Origin: Symsagittifera roscoffensis
Taxonomy: Eukaryota > Xenacoelomorpha > Acoela > Convolutidae
Reading direction: 5' to 3'
Length of the DNA stretch: 64,000 bases
Assembly: GCF_963678635.1 (NCBI RefSeq)
Contig: NC_087067.1
Coordinates: forward strand, 59,692,594 to 59,756,593
A program made the position numbers and the translations under genes. This document shows positions 46,051 through 59,600 of this stretch, piece after piece. How positions within the stretch are numbered: the stretch's first letter is position 1; every line of letters begins with the position of its first letter. The notes under the pieces are model-generated. The model saw only the letters and a program-made list of their open reading frames with translations, was not told where the DNA came from and searched no databases.

Positions 46051-47100
46051 TAAAAATAGGTACATCACAATTGAAAAAAGTTTCCCTAACGGTATTCACT
46101 GAGCGCCAACTGATTTTTAATTTTGTTACCTATATTTCTATGAATTATTCTATTTCACTTCATTGATGTCACTTAATCTATTATTTCTATCTTTCACTTA
46201 AATTACCTTCATTTAATTAACAGATCATCAAGGCTTTCCTTGGATCTTTAATTTGAACTGTATCTAAATTTTTAAATTTCTAAATACTTTAATCTCTGAT
46301 CATCACGGCCTATCCTTGAATCAAATACAACAATTTTGTACTCTCCCGCCATATTTAAGTAGTGTCTAACGACCTCAAACGTTGATTCATTACCCACCCT
46401 TTATCAACGACCCAGAATTAATAGAAAACTTTCAAAAAACTAGCCATTTTAGTTAAGATAAACAGTGAAGAACTTCGGTTACTCATCCTTCACTTGATCC
46501 CACCTCCTCTTAGATGACCCAAGCTAAAACACTTAAAATTAGTAAGTTAAAAAAAAGTAACTAACGAACTAGTTGCGTTCTAATTATACCTGAACCTTGT
46601 GCATCAATTTACGATTCTCCAACCCTTGATAACAAATCACAACCCCTAAGTAAGACTAGGTAGGTCTATCTTAGCTTAGAATTATTCACGAGAAAGTACA
46701 AATCATTCTTAGGAATCGATGTACGCGTTTCTATCCAACCCAAATATACGACCCAAGTTAAGCTAACAACAAAAAATTGTAAGAACTAACATTTTAAGAC
46801 ATTAGAATCACTAGTCCAGATTTTGCATCCATCATCCTAAACCTTATGTCAAGAGACAATTTAGGATTTGACGATCGACTATATTTCACTGACTCAGAAA
46901 CCACGTCACCAGCATAAATAAAAGGTAAACATAGAATAAAGAATTGCTACACAAACAAACCAATACGTTTGTACAATTGAAATCAACCAATAAGACAGAA
47001 AATTCAGTAATTCCATTTTTAATATCTCCATTAACTGAAACTCGAGGACAGGTACAATTTTTTCAAAGTTTAATCGCAAACTTATTCCAATCAAAGTAAA
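46051..47100 (+). other. 5' leader of the plus-strand element
   Basis: Degenerate counterpart of the minus-strand leaders. The twin stem-loop module is kept: gatcatcaaggctttccttg at 46,223-46,242 and a weaker one near 46,298-46,322, followed by acaattttgta and ctcccgcc as in the minus copies. Most of the leader open frame is deleted near 46,880. No gene called; the short minus-strand frame at 46,906-47,094 is treated as noise. Confidence 0.55.
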
Positions 47101-47498
47101 TTTAATGCAAAGTAAAAATCAAAAGACAATTGCATGATCACTATCTCAAAAGTATATGTAGTCTTACATTGCAATATGGAATCTACACAATAGAAATCAG
47201 ATCACCAAATGCATTTCATGACAGATATCTTATTCAAACTGATGATGTAGATTTTGAATTTTCAAAAGTTTTTACACAATACATAAAAAGCATACAACAA
47301 CAAAACTCAATCAGATCAAACTCAATATTCACAAATGATGTATTCTCACTTATATATGGCTATTAATATATATTAGAAGTGAATGAACCTCAAGGCGATT
47401 CACCAACTCAAACATCGCGACATACACTTGTACGACAGGAAATACACAAGTTTTTAAATGCAATCCGAGAAGATCTAACAAAAAATGAAATAACACAA
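47101..47498 (+). pseudogene. Gag N-terminal region, plus-strand lineage
   Basis: The frame 47,130-47,366 encodes LQYGIYTIEIRSPNAFHDR and IQTDDVDFEFSKVF, homologous to the minus-strand Gag N-terminus at roughly two-thirds identity. After an in-frame TAA it continues (SPTQTSRHTLVRQEIHKFLN) without the frameshift seen in the minus copies. At ~47,498 about 1.2 kb of Gag found in the other lineage is missing and the capsid starts. Confidence 0.7.
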
Positions 47499-47945
47499 CA
47501 TGTTCCGCAGAATCACTACAAATGACTATGAATCCATACCTAATGGGTGGATCATCAATATCATCAAAAAACCACTAATGATATTCACAGGCACAGATCC
47601 TGAACACTCTGTAGAAGATTACCTAAATGCATTCACAGCAAACTTAATTTTAAATATAGGACCTGAACCAGTAAACACGCCACTTCCTCAAAATTGGATA
47701 CATAGACGCACAGCTTTAATCCAAACCTCTTTTGACGGCGCAGCCCAAAAATGGTTTTCAGCTTTACCTATGGAAATAAAATCAGATTGGAAAAGATTTA
47801 CACAGGAAATCTCAAAATGTTTGATTCAGAAAGAAACAAACAACATCAAAGAGTTTTATGCAATGAAACTCGTAGATTACCCAACGAAACGATTGAACAA
47901 CTTGCAGTCAGAAGAGAAACACTAGTCGGAAAAACATACTCACTC
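47499..47945 (+). pseudogene. Gag capsid domain, plus-strand lineage
   Basis: An open frame (47,500-47,925) carries the capsid motifs: SVEDYLNAFTANLILN, NWIHRRTALIQTSFDG, AQKWFSALP and DWKRFTQEISK. A frameshift near 47,820 moves the rest (RNKQHQRVLCNETRRLPNET, QLAVRRETLVGK) to the overlapping frame 47,751-48,071. Confidence 0.88.
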
Positions 47946-49260
47946 AAAACTCATGATTATTCAAATACAAAGATGACAGAAACCCTAATGATGAATCGAA
48001 CACCTCAATTGCAAAAAATAGCAATAAAAAGAGAGCATCACACCCTTCCTCAATTTGAGAACCAGATTTAGACTTTAGGAAACTAGTAGATAAACTAGAG
48101 CAAGCAGAAATCACTATGAAATTAGAAGAAACGGGAAACGTAAAGTTACAATATGTGAACAACAACCAAACTACTACTTCACAGATAAACAATATCAACG
48201 ACTCTGATACAGAATTATCCGAAAAGATCACTGAAATTTTGAACATTTACGAGAAAAATCAAAATTTTAAAGGCAAACCATCATTCAAAAAAGGAGTAAT
48301 TATTGCGGACGATACGGACAGAACATTGCCGAATGCAGACAAAAACAACAAGATAACCGAAATAAATCACCAAAATATAAAGAACCAAATAAATCATTTC
48401 ATCAATATATGACAAAAGACCAAAATTTACCGAACAAAAACATTCATAGTACTAATACTTCAGGAAAACCACTTCCAAATAACTCCAATTACTCTAGAAA
48501 ACAATCACCCTATAATACGAATTCTAGGGGAAGATCAATATGCCAAAATAATTCAAGAAATTTCTCACAAAACAGATATAGTCGATCACATAGTCGAAAT
48601 AGTCAATATCGAAATAATTATTCAAGATCAAATTCAAACCAACTTCAAATTTCGTTTGATGTCAGTTCCCATTCAAATTCTAGAAATAGAAATTTTTCAA
48701 ATAATGGATCTGGAAAATCTTCATTCACTAAATATATAAATTAATCCAACGATAGAAATAGAAACTATTTCAATAAACGAAACCCTAGATATCAAAATAA
48801 TCAATCACGCGAAAATTCTAACAACAGATCGAAATATAACACAATTATCAAAATAGATCGCGCGATAATTCACAAAACAGAAATTCGAGTTATAACAATA
48901 GACAAAGAAACTACTCTCAGTCACCAAATAGGAATAACACACGTTATCAAAATTCACAACAAAATTAAAGAAGTAGTACACCTGAACATCAAAGGCAAAT
49001 GAATCAGGTACAATCAACTGAGGAAACTCAACCAAAACCCCCTGGTATTGACATTAACGAAAGCACAGAATTTCAATTAATTCACATCAATTACGAATCC
49101 ACAGATAGCGAAAGTGACACAGAAAACACAACTTCAAATCACATGATAAAAGTTTGATAAAAGAAAATGACTACGAACCTATTATATGCGAACAACCGAT
49201 ATATTCTCACATCTATCAAAACTATGATCAATTTTTCTTTTTAACTATTATACAAGACTT
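47946..49260 (+). pseudogene. Gag C-terminus with damaged zinc knuckle and Asn/Ser/Arg-rich tail
   Basis: The coiled, charged segment (48,116-48,270) is followed by the knuckle at 48,295-48,336. Its first Cys is AGT (Ser) and its His is CAG (Gln), leaving CGRYGQNIAEC. The tail (48,409-48,744) is rich in Asn, Ser and Arg (SRSHSRNSQYRNNYSRSNSN) and probably bound RNA. Acidic Ser/Thr sequence follows to ~49,200. The metal site is lost. Confidence 0.78.
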
Positions 49261-49389
49261 ATAACCAATAACAAAACAAAGGAAAAAATAGAAGAAGTAG
49301 AAGAGATAACAGCAAAAAAAACCCACTGAATGCTCAAGCACAAATAACATTTATCGAAACATACCTAAAGAACCACAGTTACAAAAAGA

Positions 49390-49903
49390 AAAAATATGGA
49401 CAATCCCACTTCTTTTAGAAAGTCCAAAATCTAAACAAACTCAATACCAGACATTGAAATAGATTTCTTAATAGATTCCAGAGCAGAATCAAATATCATC
49501 ATTATTTCACTTGGAATGAAGTAAAATTTCTACACCCAAAATTAATACCCTTCAAAACAACAAGCAGACTAGCAACAGCACAAGGATCAACCTTAACAAT
49601 TATGGAAAAATCTAACTTTTCCTTGTTCCTATCCGAACAATGGAGCAAAACAAACTCATGAGCAAACCATTAAAACAAACCTCCCACATCACGGATATAA
49701 AAAATAATATCATTGGAATACCATTTATTACTAAATATATACCAACGGTAAATATTTTAAATAGTAGAATTCATATAAAAGATAACTATACAACAATGAA
49801 AATTACACCCTACTTTAAACCAACATTTCAACTATCAAAATACATGGAAAAACCACAAATGTTTTTAACTAGGTTTAATTTCCAACAATCTCAGATAACA
49901 TAA
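49390..49903 (+). pseudogene. Aspartic protease and linker, plus-strand lineage
   Basis: The active-site motif reads DSRA (49,474-49,485) instead of DSGA, in EIDFLIDSRAESNII. The conserved Gly after the catalytic Asp-Ser is gone, which should abolish activity. The C-terminal part is in 49,640-49,903 (ITDIKNNIIGIPFITKY), then jumps to RT-side sequence (YFKPTFQLSKY) near 49,800, so much of the linker is deleted. Confidence 0.8.
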
Positions 49904-50760
49904 AAAGAATTTGAACAATTAGCTGACTTATTATTAAAATACCCAAAAATTTACGCAACAACTGATTTCGATGTTGGAAAAGTAAAATCATCATTACATT
50001 TAACTCTAAAACCAGATGCAATTTTCACGAAACAACGAGCGACAGAAGTCCTAATTCAATTACAAGACAAAGTCAACCAATTACTTGAAATACTAGAACA
50101 ATACGATATTATCTCTCCACTAAATAAATAAGAACAGCCAAAAAATAAAACACATTCATACACATCGTTATCACTTTAGCAAAAGTAGAATCATTAAAAT
50201 AGTTCTAGATGCAAGATACCTCAATTCACTTATTGATGAATCTAAATATAATTGGCCTATCGAACTAATTCAAAAAATTCTCACAAAAATAAACGGTGAA
50301 TATTTCACAACAGCAGATATGAATAGTGCATATAATCAAACGCCGTTGGATGAACAATCAAGACGATTAACACAATTCGTTTTTGGAAATCAACAATACT
50401 AAATCAACAAATTATTCTATGGAATTTCCATAGGACTAATAGCTTTTTTCGCGTTTATGAGTAAAATTTTCAGACCACTAATGTCAATAAAAATGCAATC
50501 ACATATTAAGACGATGTTTTTATGCAATCACAATCAAAAGACGAGATGTTCATTGTCTTAGAAAAATATCATCAAATATTACTACAAGAAAACATGAAAG
50601 CAGCTCCAGATAAATCACAATTTTTTCTGACACGGGTAAAATTCCTCATATTATAGAAAGAAACACTATAACTCCATTGAAATCTCGCATAGATGCAATC
50701 CAAAAACTCCAACCACCTTCAAATAAGAAGAAAATACAAATATTTCCTGGATATAGTAAA
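49904..50760 (+). pseudogene. Reverse transcriptase, plus-strand lineage
   Basis: In broken frames: LTLKPDAIFTKQRATEVLI (about 50,000), VLDARYLNSLIDESKYNWP (about 50,200), the YFTTADMNSAYNQTPLDEQS motif (about 50,300), and the palm box as Tyr-stop-Asp-Asp at 50,504-50,515, followed by VFMQSQSKDEM. Many frameshifts. No active enzyme. Confidence 0.85.
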
Positions 50761-51330
50761 CTTCTTAATTAAATACCTATACAAAATGCAGCTAAACTTA
50801 AGACCATTCTACAACATCCTCAGACAGCAGAATAATTTTGAATGGACAACAGAACATCAGAAACGAGTTGAAGAAGTAAAAACTATTGTCACAGAACAAA
50901 TATCGAACACTATTTCAGATCCCGATCAACCATTTTATGCCATGTGCGACGCCTCAATTTTTGGCATCGGCGCAGCATTATTACAATCTCACAATGGAAC
51001 AAATAAAAAGAACCTCATTCCCGCAAACTCTAGGCTCTTCACTCAAGCTGAACTTAGACTCTCTACTCTTATAAGAGAATGCACAGCCATTATATATACA
51101 CTTACAGAATATGAATTTTCAATACTTGGATCTAAACACCCAACAGTTTTATTTACAGACCATAAACCAATAAGCTTTCTTTTTACACAAAAATCAAACC
51201 CAAACCATAGAGTTTATAGACTTCAATTAATTTTAAGGAAACTCCCAAACTTACACATAGCTTGGACAGGAGGAAAAAACCCGCACTACCCAATAATCTC
51301 AGTAGAAATACGCCACCTGAATTGTTAACA
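50761..51330 (+). pseudogene. RNase H, plus-strand lineage
   Basis: An open frame of 211 aa (50,693-51,328) covers the RT end (KYLYKMQLNLRPFYNILRQQ), the connection, and RNase H from CDASIFGIGAALLQSHNG through RECTAIIYTLTEYEF to LFTDHKPISFLFTQKSNPNH. It is the best-preserved coding piece of this lineage and, unlike copy 1 of the minus element, has no large internal deletion. Confidence 0.88.
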
Positions 51331-53149
51331 AGAAAAACAACAGCTGAAATACCACAAAAATTTTTCCCTGCAAAAGATGAAACCTCACAAAGATTACAAT
51401 GCAAATATGCAGTAAAAACTGACATAGATCAATCATAAATGAATAATCTACAAGATTTTCCACTATATCTAGATTGTCAAAACAATTACTACGAAGTAGA
51501 CTTACTAGTAAAATCTACACTCGAACCGATACCATACTCTTCGAGGATAAAAAACAACACACAGAAAAAACAAGTAAAAACAACTATATAAAAAAGATCT
51601 ATTCCCTTTAATAGAAAAAGAAAATCTCATTGATAACATAAATTTATCAGGCCCACCAAATAATTATTCAAAATATACAATAAACCATATTTTTAACGTT
51701 CATGACCCACTAGATACAATACCTTTATCAGAAACAGAAATTGAAAACATTTTTCTCCCAATAACAGAAAAAATATCACTCGAATCATTACAAAAACACC
51801 AAAACCTTCACCCAGTCATAAGACCATTAAATTCTTGGCACAAATGTAAAACCAAGCCAATTAAAGCCATAACCACAATTCTAGGAAACAAAACACTCCT
51901 TAGGTTTTTCAGGAAAAATAACAACACCTCTATCAACGAAAACACGGATATCCTAGAAAACCAAACAACCGATATCAAAGTTTCCTGCCTACCTTTAAGT
52001 ATGATGCTCATAGATTTTCATACCTCTCACTCCTTACACACTAAAGGACACTCAGGAGCAGAAAAAACATACTCAAATTTTATACAATTTTATTTCCTCA
52101 CATGCACCAATTTCGATTAAAAAGTTATGCAACGAGTGCATAACATGTCAATTAAACAAACCATGCCCAAACCAAAAACAAATCGCAAAAAAAACAAGAT
52201 TTTAAAGGACAACGTCTATATTTCAATCACAGAATTTCATTCGTTACAAAATGACCAATATCACCATCCTCAGAAGCAAACGCATTATAATGGTCATAGT
52301 AGGTGCATCCACACTACGTAGAATTTAACCCAGTAACTCATTGCAATGCTTATTATGCCTATACAACGCTTTATGAACACTGGATAGCAAAATTCGGTTT
52401 ACCCGAAATCCTTGCCACAGATAATGGCACTGCATTTATAAAAAACGACATCATTACACTTATATAACATTAAACACAAACCACGTACATCGCACGCAAT
52501 TTGGACTAATGGATTAGTCCAAGTCATGAACAGTTGAATACAAGAATATCTTAGATGTATCATTAACGGAAATGACACACAAGATAATGAATGGTCAACA
52601 GATGTAAAATTATTCCCACTATCTCATAGTTTACAAATCACAACAACCTTAGGACTATAACTCTGTGATATGGTTTTTTAAGCAAAAACCACGGAAACCG
52701 ATAATGTTTCCAGCAAATTCTTCAAAAAATGCACAAGGTTATTGCCAACCTACTAAGAAATCAAAATGCTACAACCTACCACTACATACCCACGATGAAG
52801 ATCATTTTCATCACACACAAAATTTAAAATTAGCATCCGGTACACAAACCGAATGGATTTTAAACAGAGACAAAAAAACAATGAAATTTACCAGAAAGTA
52901 ACAAAAAAACTGTTACAAAGGCAAAATATTAATTCCCAAATAAATTCCCGATTTACCCCACTCAAAAATTTAAAAATCGGAACATACGTTTTAATTCCAA
53001 ACTTAACAACAAAAAAGAAAGTTCAGAAAAAGTACAACCACTCCGAAAAAATCAAAAACAAGATCCACAAGATCAAAACGAAAAATTGCGATTTCGTAAT
53101 CAGCCACGAAAACATTACAAAACATTTATCCCAAAACCTAAAATATTAA
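51331..53149 (+). pseudogene. Integrase, unit 1 (plus strand)
   Basis: Recognisable parts are HTKGHSGAEKTYSNF (about 52,050), DNGTAFIKNDIIT (about 52,425), KLASGTQTEWILNRDKK and LKIGTYVLIPNLTT near the C-terminus. The first catalytic Asp is replaced (SFV, near 52,240) and the catalytic Glu is Gln (52,520-52,522). Numerous stops. Confidence 0.85.
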
Positions 53150-53490
53150 AGAAAAGTGAATTTCAGAAACCACTTTAAAATTAATTAACAATTTGACCTT
53201 TTGAAAATTTTATCACAAACCAAACATTTTCTCAAAAAATCATGCTTAAAAGCATTTGAACAAAAAGTTCAAATTCAGCCAATCAGAAACCTTTCCGAAA
53301 CTTCACCTCATTTCTAACACAACTTTTTTAGCCGACAAATAATCACCCTCAAGCTAATCTCTAAGTATAACTAAAGGACCTCCAGGCCAAAAACAAGCAA
53401 ACCGCTAAACATTGACAACTGAAACAAACAAAGTCTCAATATTACAACCCTCCCCTACCAAGCAGTACAAAGATCAACACTATTGTATCA
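53150..53490 (+). other. Spacer after integrase, unit 1
   Basis: Noncoding sequence matching 56,064-56,345 and 61,037-61,320. It ends in tccctaccaagcagtacaaag, after which ~2.1 kb present in unit 2 (hydrophobic and Pro-rich ORF3 parts) is missing. The deletion point has a ~20-bp filler near 53,490. Confidence 0.65.
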
Positions 53491-54697
53491 TGTGTTGCTA
53501 TACCAAAATCAATCGAAACGCCAAATATAAAAGCAATACTTTATTCAAAAACACGAGCTACAACACTAACAGGATATAAACTCATAGCAAATTTTTCCGA
53601 AAAGAAAAAACATTCTTCCCAAGTTTCAACCGGAAACAAGAACAGGCTAGATCATGAATCCTTGTACCAAAGTAACATCGAAAGACTTTTACATCTCAGC
53701 CCTGACAATTGCAAAAACTAACTAAAACGATTAAAAATCACATCAAACAAAGGTACAGCCAGGAAATTGGTCAACTTTCAACTTTTTCTAGATTCCGCAT
53801 TTCAAGCCGAACTTGAAAGATACCAAGGTCATATAAAACTAGATGACAAATTTCCCTTCCACGGAGCATAGGAAGGTTATTTTACGATCTCCATGAGAAA
53901 AGTTGGTTACCACACGTTCGAATAAACAACCCATCAATTTGTAAAGCCGGCACAAAAAAAAAGATACTAACAAATGGAAATGTTTTTTGATTGGAAAATA
54001 CAACTTGAAAAAGTACAACTAACACGTGATTTAAAAGACAAAACAATTTATCAAGGAATCAGACTCCCATGCAAGAACGAACAAGGATACTGCGATCGTA
54101 TTATACGCACATAAGCAACAATTGTTTGGTTCCCAGAAGACACCTGTACCACATTTCAAGTAGCAAAAATACACGCTAGATTGATAAAATTTCACCAAAA
54201 ATGTTCTATTGAATCAATCCCATTTGATGATGTGAACCCTGATCAACTCAGACATAGTAATTATAGATTTAGATTTATTCAAAATATAGAAAAGAAATTG
54301 ACACGTTTCCAAATAAACTCAGAAACGGAACTTGCATGTAATTACACCAAAATACTTTACAAAACACAAAACTTACAAATTTTTGCCGAATACGAAGAAG
54401 GTTTTGACATGAATGCAGGAAAAATATTTAAACATCCAATTGCTACATCTCATTCAACCACTGACGAAACTCATATGTCCCGGAACAATTTCTGAAAAAC
54501 ACGGGAAGAATTGGTGGAAAAATAAACCACAAGACAGTGACAGTACACGCTTACAAAAACTATCACTTATGAACAACACTCATGTTGGCACAAATCACTA
54601 TGACATTCACTTAGACATAAAATTACACTACACAATAAGTAGACTCTTTCAAGAAATGTCTTTGACAGAACTTGAAACACTCCATCAACAAATATAA
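53491..54697 (+). pseudogene. Envelope-like ORF3 Cys region, unit 1
   Basis: In sense order: YSKTRATTLTGYKLIANF, NKNRLDHESLYQSNIERLL, LVNFQLFLDSAFQAELERY, then LPCKNEQGYC and TIVWFPEDTCTTFQ, then CNYTKILYKTQNLQIFAEYE. A shifted frame gives LSLMNNTHVGTNHYDIHLDI and RLFQEMSLTELETLHQQ before the junction. The spaced Cys residues with a Trp between, and the final helical segment, recall envelope glycoproteins captured by arthropod retroelements. That is a memory-based guess. Stops and frameshifts throughout. Confidence 0.55.
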
Positions 54698-56063
54698 AAC
54701 CAAGCCAATTAAAGCCATAACCACGATTCTAGGAAACAAAACACTTCTTGGATTTTTCAGAAAACACAACACCTCTATCAAAGAAAACACAGATATCCTA
54801 GAAAACCAAAGAACCGATATCAAAGTTTCCTGCCTACCTTAAAGTATGATGCTCATAGATTTTCATACCTCTCACTCCTTACACACTAAAGGACACTCAG
54901 GAGCAGAAAAAACATACTCAAATTTTATACAATTTTTTTCCCCAAATGCACCAATTTCGATTTAAAACTTATGCAACGATTGCATAACATGTCAATTAAA
55001 CGAACCATGCCCAAACCAAAAACAAATCGCAAAAAAAAACAAGATTTTAAAGGACAAAGTCTATATTTCAATCACAGAAATTCATTTGTTATAAAAGGAC
55101 CAATATCACCATCCTCAGAAGCAGACTCATTATAATGGTCATAGTAGATGCATTCACACACTACGTAGAATTTAACCCAGTAACTCATTGCAATGCTTAT
55201 TATGCATATACAACGCTTTATGAACACTGGATTGCAAATATCGGTTTACCCGAAATCCTTGTCACAGATAATGGCACTGAATTTATAAATAACGTCATCA
55301 ATACACTTATATAACATTAAACAAAAACCACGTACATCTCACGCACTTTGGACTAATGGATTAGTCCAAGTCATGAACCGTTCAATACAAGACTATTTTA
55401 GATGTATCATTAACGGAAATGACACACGAGATACTGAATGGTCAACAGATGTAAAACTATTCCCACTATCTCATAGTTTACAAACCACAACAACCTTAGG
55501 ACTATAACTCTGTGATATGGTTTTTAAACAAAAACCACGGAAACCGATAATGTTTCCAGCAAATTCTTCAAAAAATGCACAAGGGGATTGCCAACCCACT
55601 AAAAAATCAACATGCTACAATCTACCACTACATACCCACGATGAAGATCACTTTCATCACCCACAAGTTTTAAAATTAGCATCCGGTACACAAACCGAAA
55701 GGGTTTTAAACAGAGACAAAAAAAGCAATGAAATTTACCAGAAAGCAACAAAAAAATTGTTACAAAGACAAAATTTTAATTCCCAAATAAATTCCCCATT
55801 TTACTCTAGCCACAAATTTAAAAATTAGAACATACGTTTTAATTCAAAATTTTACAACAAAAAAGAAATTTTTGAAAATGTACAACCACTCCGAAAATAT
55901 CAACAATTACAAGAAAAACTTTCTACCACAAGATCAAAACGAAAAATCTCCACATAGACAATCATTGCCATTTCGTAATCAGCCACCAAAAGATTACAAA
56001 GCATTCATCCCAAAACCTAAAATATTAAAGAAAGTTGAATTTCAGAAAACACTGTTAAATTAA
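54698..56063 (+). pseudogene. Integrase, unit 2 (plus strand)
   Basis: It starts directly after ORF3 at junction 54,697, so its 5' Pol is missing. The core retains VTDNGTEFINN (second Asp), but the first Asp is Val (55,088-55,090) and the Glu is Gln (55,377-55,379). Downstream frames (55,517-55,828, 55,872-56,063) carry VFKQKPRKPIMFPAN and HTHDEDHFHHPQVLKLASGT. The GPY/F module is degraded. Confidence 0.87.
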
Positions 56064-56600
56064 TTAACAATTTGACCTTTTGAAAATATTATCATAAACC
56101 AAAAATTGTCTCAAAAATCATGCTGAAAAGCATTTAAACAAATTCAGCCAATAAGAAACCTTTCCGAATCATCACCTCATTTTTAAGACAACTTGTTTAG
56201 CCGACAAATAATCACTCTCAAGCCAATCTCTAACTATAACTAAAGAACCTCCAGGCCAAAAATAAGCAAACCGCTAACATTGACACCTCAAATAAACAAA
56301 GTCTCAATATTACAACCCTCCCTTACCAAGCAGTACAAAGATCAACAAAAATGTCCCAATTTAGAACTCAAAAAACCCTTAGGCAAAAAAATTAAATTAA
56401 CTTAAGGAACAAAATGGACTTGATCATTTAGCCCAAAGTATAAATATCTCTTAGATACCCCCAATCTTCCAAAAAATAACCACAAAACCAGGAATACGCT
56501 TAAGAGCCCTCCAAACTTTCTTTCAACAAAATTGCCGAAAGCCAACTCTCTGTCAAGAAACCAACAAGTAATCCAATCACTCTTGAATTTAGCCTTAAAA
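56064..56600 (+). other. Spacer after integrase, unit 2
   Basis: Noncoding, matching the spacers of units 1 and 3. Continues past the unit 1 deletion point into sequence preceding ORF3. No gene or RNA motif seen; antisense frame 56,402-56,620 is a shadow. Confidence 0.6.
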
Positions 56601-59600
56601 AAATTCGACAAAGAAATCATTTCACCGAATGCTTCTTTCTCAAACAGTCAACAAGTTTCATAATATCCATTCAAAACTTTTATCAATTCTTTCCAATTTT
56701 TTCAAACCTTGTATAACTTTCATATCCGACTTTTTAGAAATATCCATCCTCAGCCTGACATTTTTTTGCAATTTTTTCAGCATTTTTTCCCTGGCCCAAA
56801 CCTACGCTAATTTTTTCCAAAATCATTGACCACCTCCTCAGGTACGATATTTCAAATGACTATCTAAATGTTCTAACATCTATTCAGTAGAACAGATGTT
56901 TTTTCTTCTCATAATATTTCTCACGTTTTAAACATCCTTTATAATGACAATGTCGCATTAGCAACAGTACTTTTAATAATTTTCATTCAAGAATATTACA
57001 AAAAACACCTCATTTCCTCATAAACAAATAATTTTCCTAAAAACATTCCAAAATTGCTAATGAACAACTCCCATATCAGTCCTCACCAACAACGTCCCAA
57101 GAACCTCCAAAAACACCAACAAATAACCCCCACTCATCAACACGCATCTCTTTTCAAGACAATCTATATCAGTCCTCACCAACAACGTCATAAGAACCTC
57201 CAACAAATACTCAAACAAATAACCCCCACTCATCAACACGCATCTCTTTTCAAGACAATCCATACAAGTTTGAAGAAAGACACGCGCGATTGTCCGAACC
57301 ACTGGAACCAGTAATTCTCCAAGCATCGCTGAGCAAACCACAATACGAACCAGTATATAATATAAAACCCCCTCTCCAACAAGATCTTAATAGAGCAAGA
57401 CACCAAAGTCAATACCAAAACACACTCAAAATAAACCGACAACTTATTCATCCAAGACGAAATAGAAATTTGCAAAACCCCAGAGTTCAATTCAACATAC
57501 CTCATTCACCATCAACAAATCCTGTAGACCTTTCCAGTAGTACAACTCAAAGTACCCCACAGACTCCAATACAACAAAACACATTGAACATTTCCTCAGA
57601 GTATTTGAGTTCAACCACTACATCTGAACAAATCCAAGAAAACCCCTGCAATCCCCCAGCCACTACAGAACATCTCCCATTTTGGATGACACAAGCTTTT
57701 ACCCAAGGTGAACCAAAGTTAGTGAAAGATCCAATAGACGTTTAATCTGACACATCTTCGTCACTATCTAAAACTCTTTCACTCCCTTCAACCCCTTTTT
57801 TATCTCAAATTTCACAAACACCATTTCCTCCAAATTTTCCTTCAAATCTCGACGCCACATATAGGGAAAATTCAACAAATAACATACATCTACGATTAGA
57901 TTGGAATACATTGTAGCACCCCCACGATTATTTGGACAAAATCACGAAAGTAACAGATACACAACTGGGCAGTAAACAGATTACAATATCGACAAGATAT
58001 CCACAAAGATATACAAGAACATAACATACAAACACTTACACAAGATAACTTGACGCTAAAATTTGAAATCACAGTACGGCTATATTTAAATATACGGCTA
58101 TTGAAATAATATACGGCTATTGAAAGAATATGATTCACCATCCCTTATCCCTAGCACCCCCCAAATATAACAGCTCAATATTTACCTCCCCCATTTATAA
58201 CAACAGAAAACATCTACAAATACGATAGATATACAAAAAAGACAACTGGATATATCACTTTTTATAATCCATATTCAGGACTATCATACACATGTAGTAT
58301 ATTTTAAAGATACTAGTATTTCAGACCCTTCTGTTTTTCAATCTCTCAAAACCCGATCAAAAAATCCTTCCCACCGAACAGCACCCCAGGAGTTAATAGT
58401 CACACACTATGACTCTGACGAAAATGAAAAAACATTACACAAATATGCAAGCAACCAAGTCACTCAATACCAGTCAGAACCAAAATCAATCGAAACGCCA
58501 AATATAAAAACGATACTTTATTCAAAAACACGAGCTAAAACACTAACAGGACATAAACTCACAGCAATTTTTTCCGAAAAGAAAAAACATTGTTCCCAAG
58601 TTTCAACCGGAAACAAGAACAGGCTAGATCATGAACCCTTGTACCAAAGTAACATCGAAAGACTTTTACATCTCAGCCCTGACAATTGCAAAAACTAACT
58701 AAAACGATTAAAAATCACATCAAACAAAGGTACAACCAGGAAATTAGTCAACTTTCAACTTTTTCTAGATTCCGCATTTCAAGCCGAACTTGAAAGATAC
58801 CAGGGTCATAAAAAACTAGATGACAAATTTCCCTTCCACGGAGCACATGGAAGATTATTTTACGATCTCCATGACAAAAATTGGTTACCACACGTTGGAA
58901 TAAACAACCCATCAATTTGTAAAGCCGGCACAAAAAAAAGATGCTAACAAAAGGAATTATGTTTTGATTGGAAAATACAACTTGAAAAAGTACAACTAAC
59001 ACGTGATTTAAAAGACAAAACAATTTATCAAGGAATCAGACTCCCTTGCAAGAACGAACAAGGATACTGCGATCGTATTACACGCACACAAGCAACAATT
59101 GTTTGGTTCCCCGAAGACACCTGTACCACATTTCAAGTAGCAAAAATACACGCTAGATTGATAAAATTTCACCAAAAATAGTCTATTGAATCAATCCCAT
59201 TTGATGATGTGAACCCTGATCAACTCAGACATAGTAATTATAGATTTAGATATATTCAAAATATAAAAAATAAATTGACACGTTTCCAAATAAACTCAGA
59301 AACGGAACTTGCATGTAATTACACCAAAATACTTTACAAAACACAATACTTACAAATTTTTGCCGAATACGAAGAAGGTTTCGACATGAATGCAGGAAAA
59401 TTATTTAAACATCCAAAGGCTACATCTCTTTCAACCACTGACGAAACTCATATGTCCCGGAACAATTTCTGAAAAACACAGGAAGAATTGGTGGAAAAAT
59501 AAACCACAAGACAAAGACAGTACACGCTTACAAAAACTATCACTTATGAACAACACTCATGTTGGCACAAATTACTATGACATACACTTAGACATAAAAT

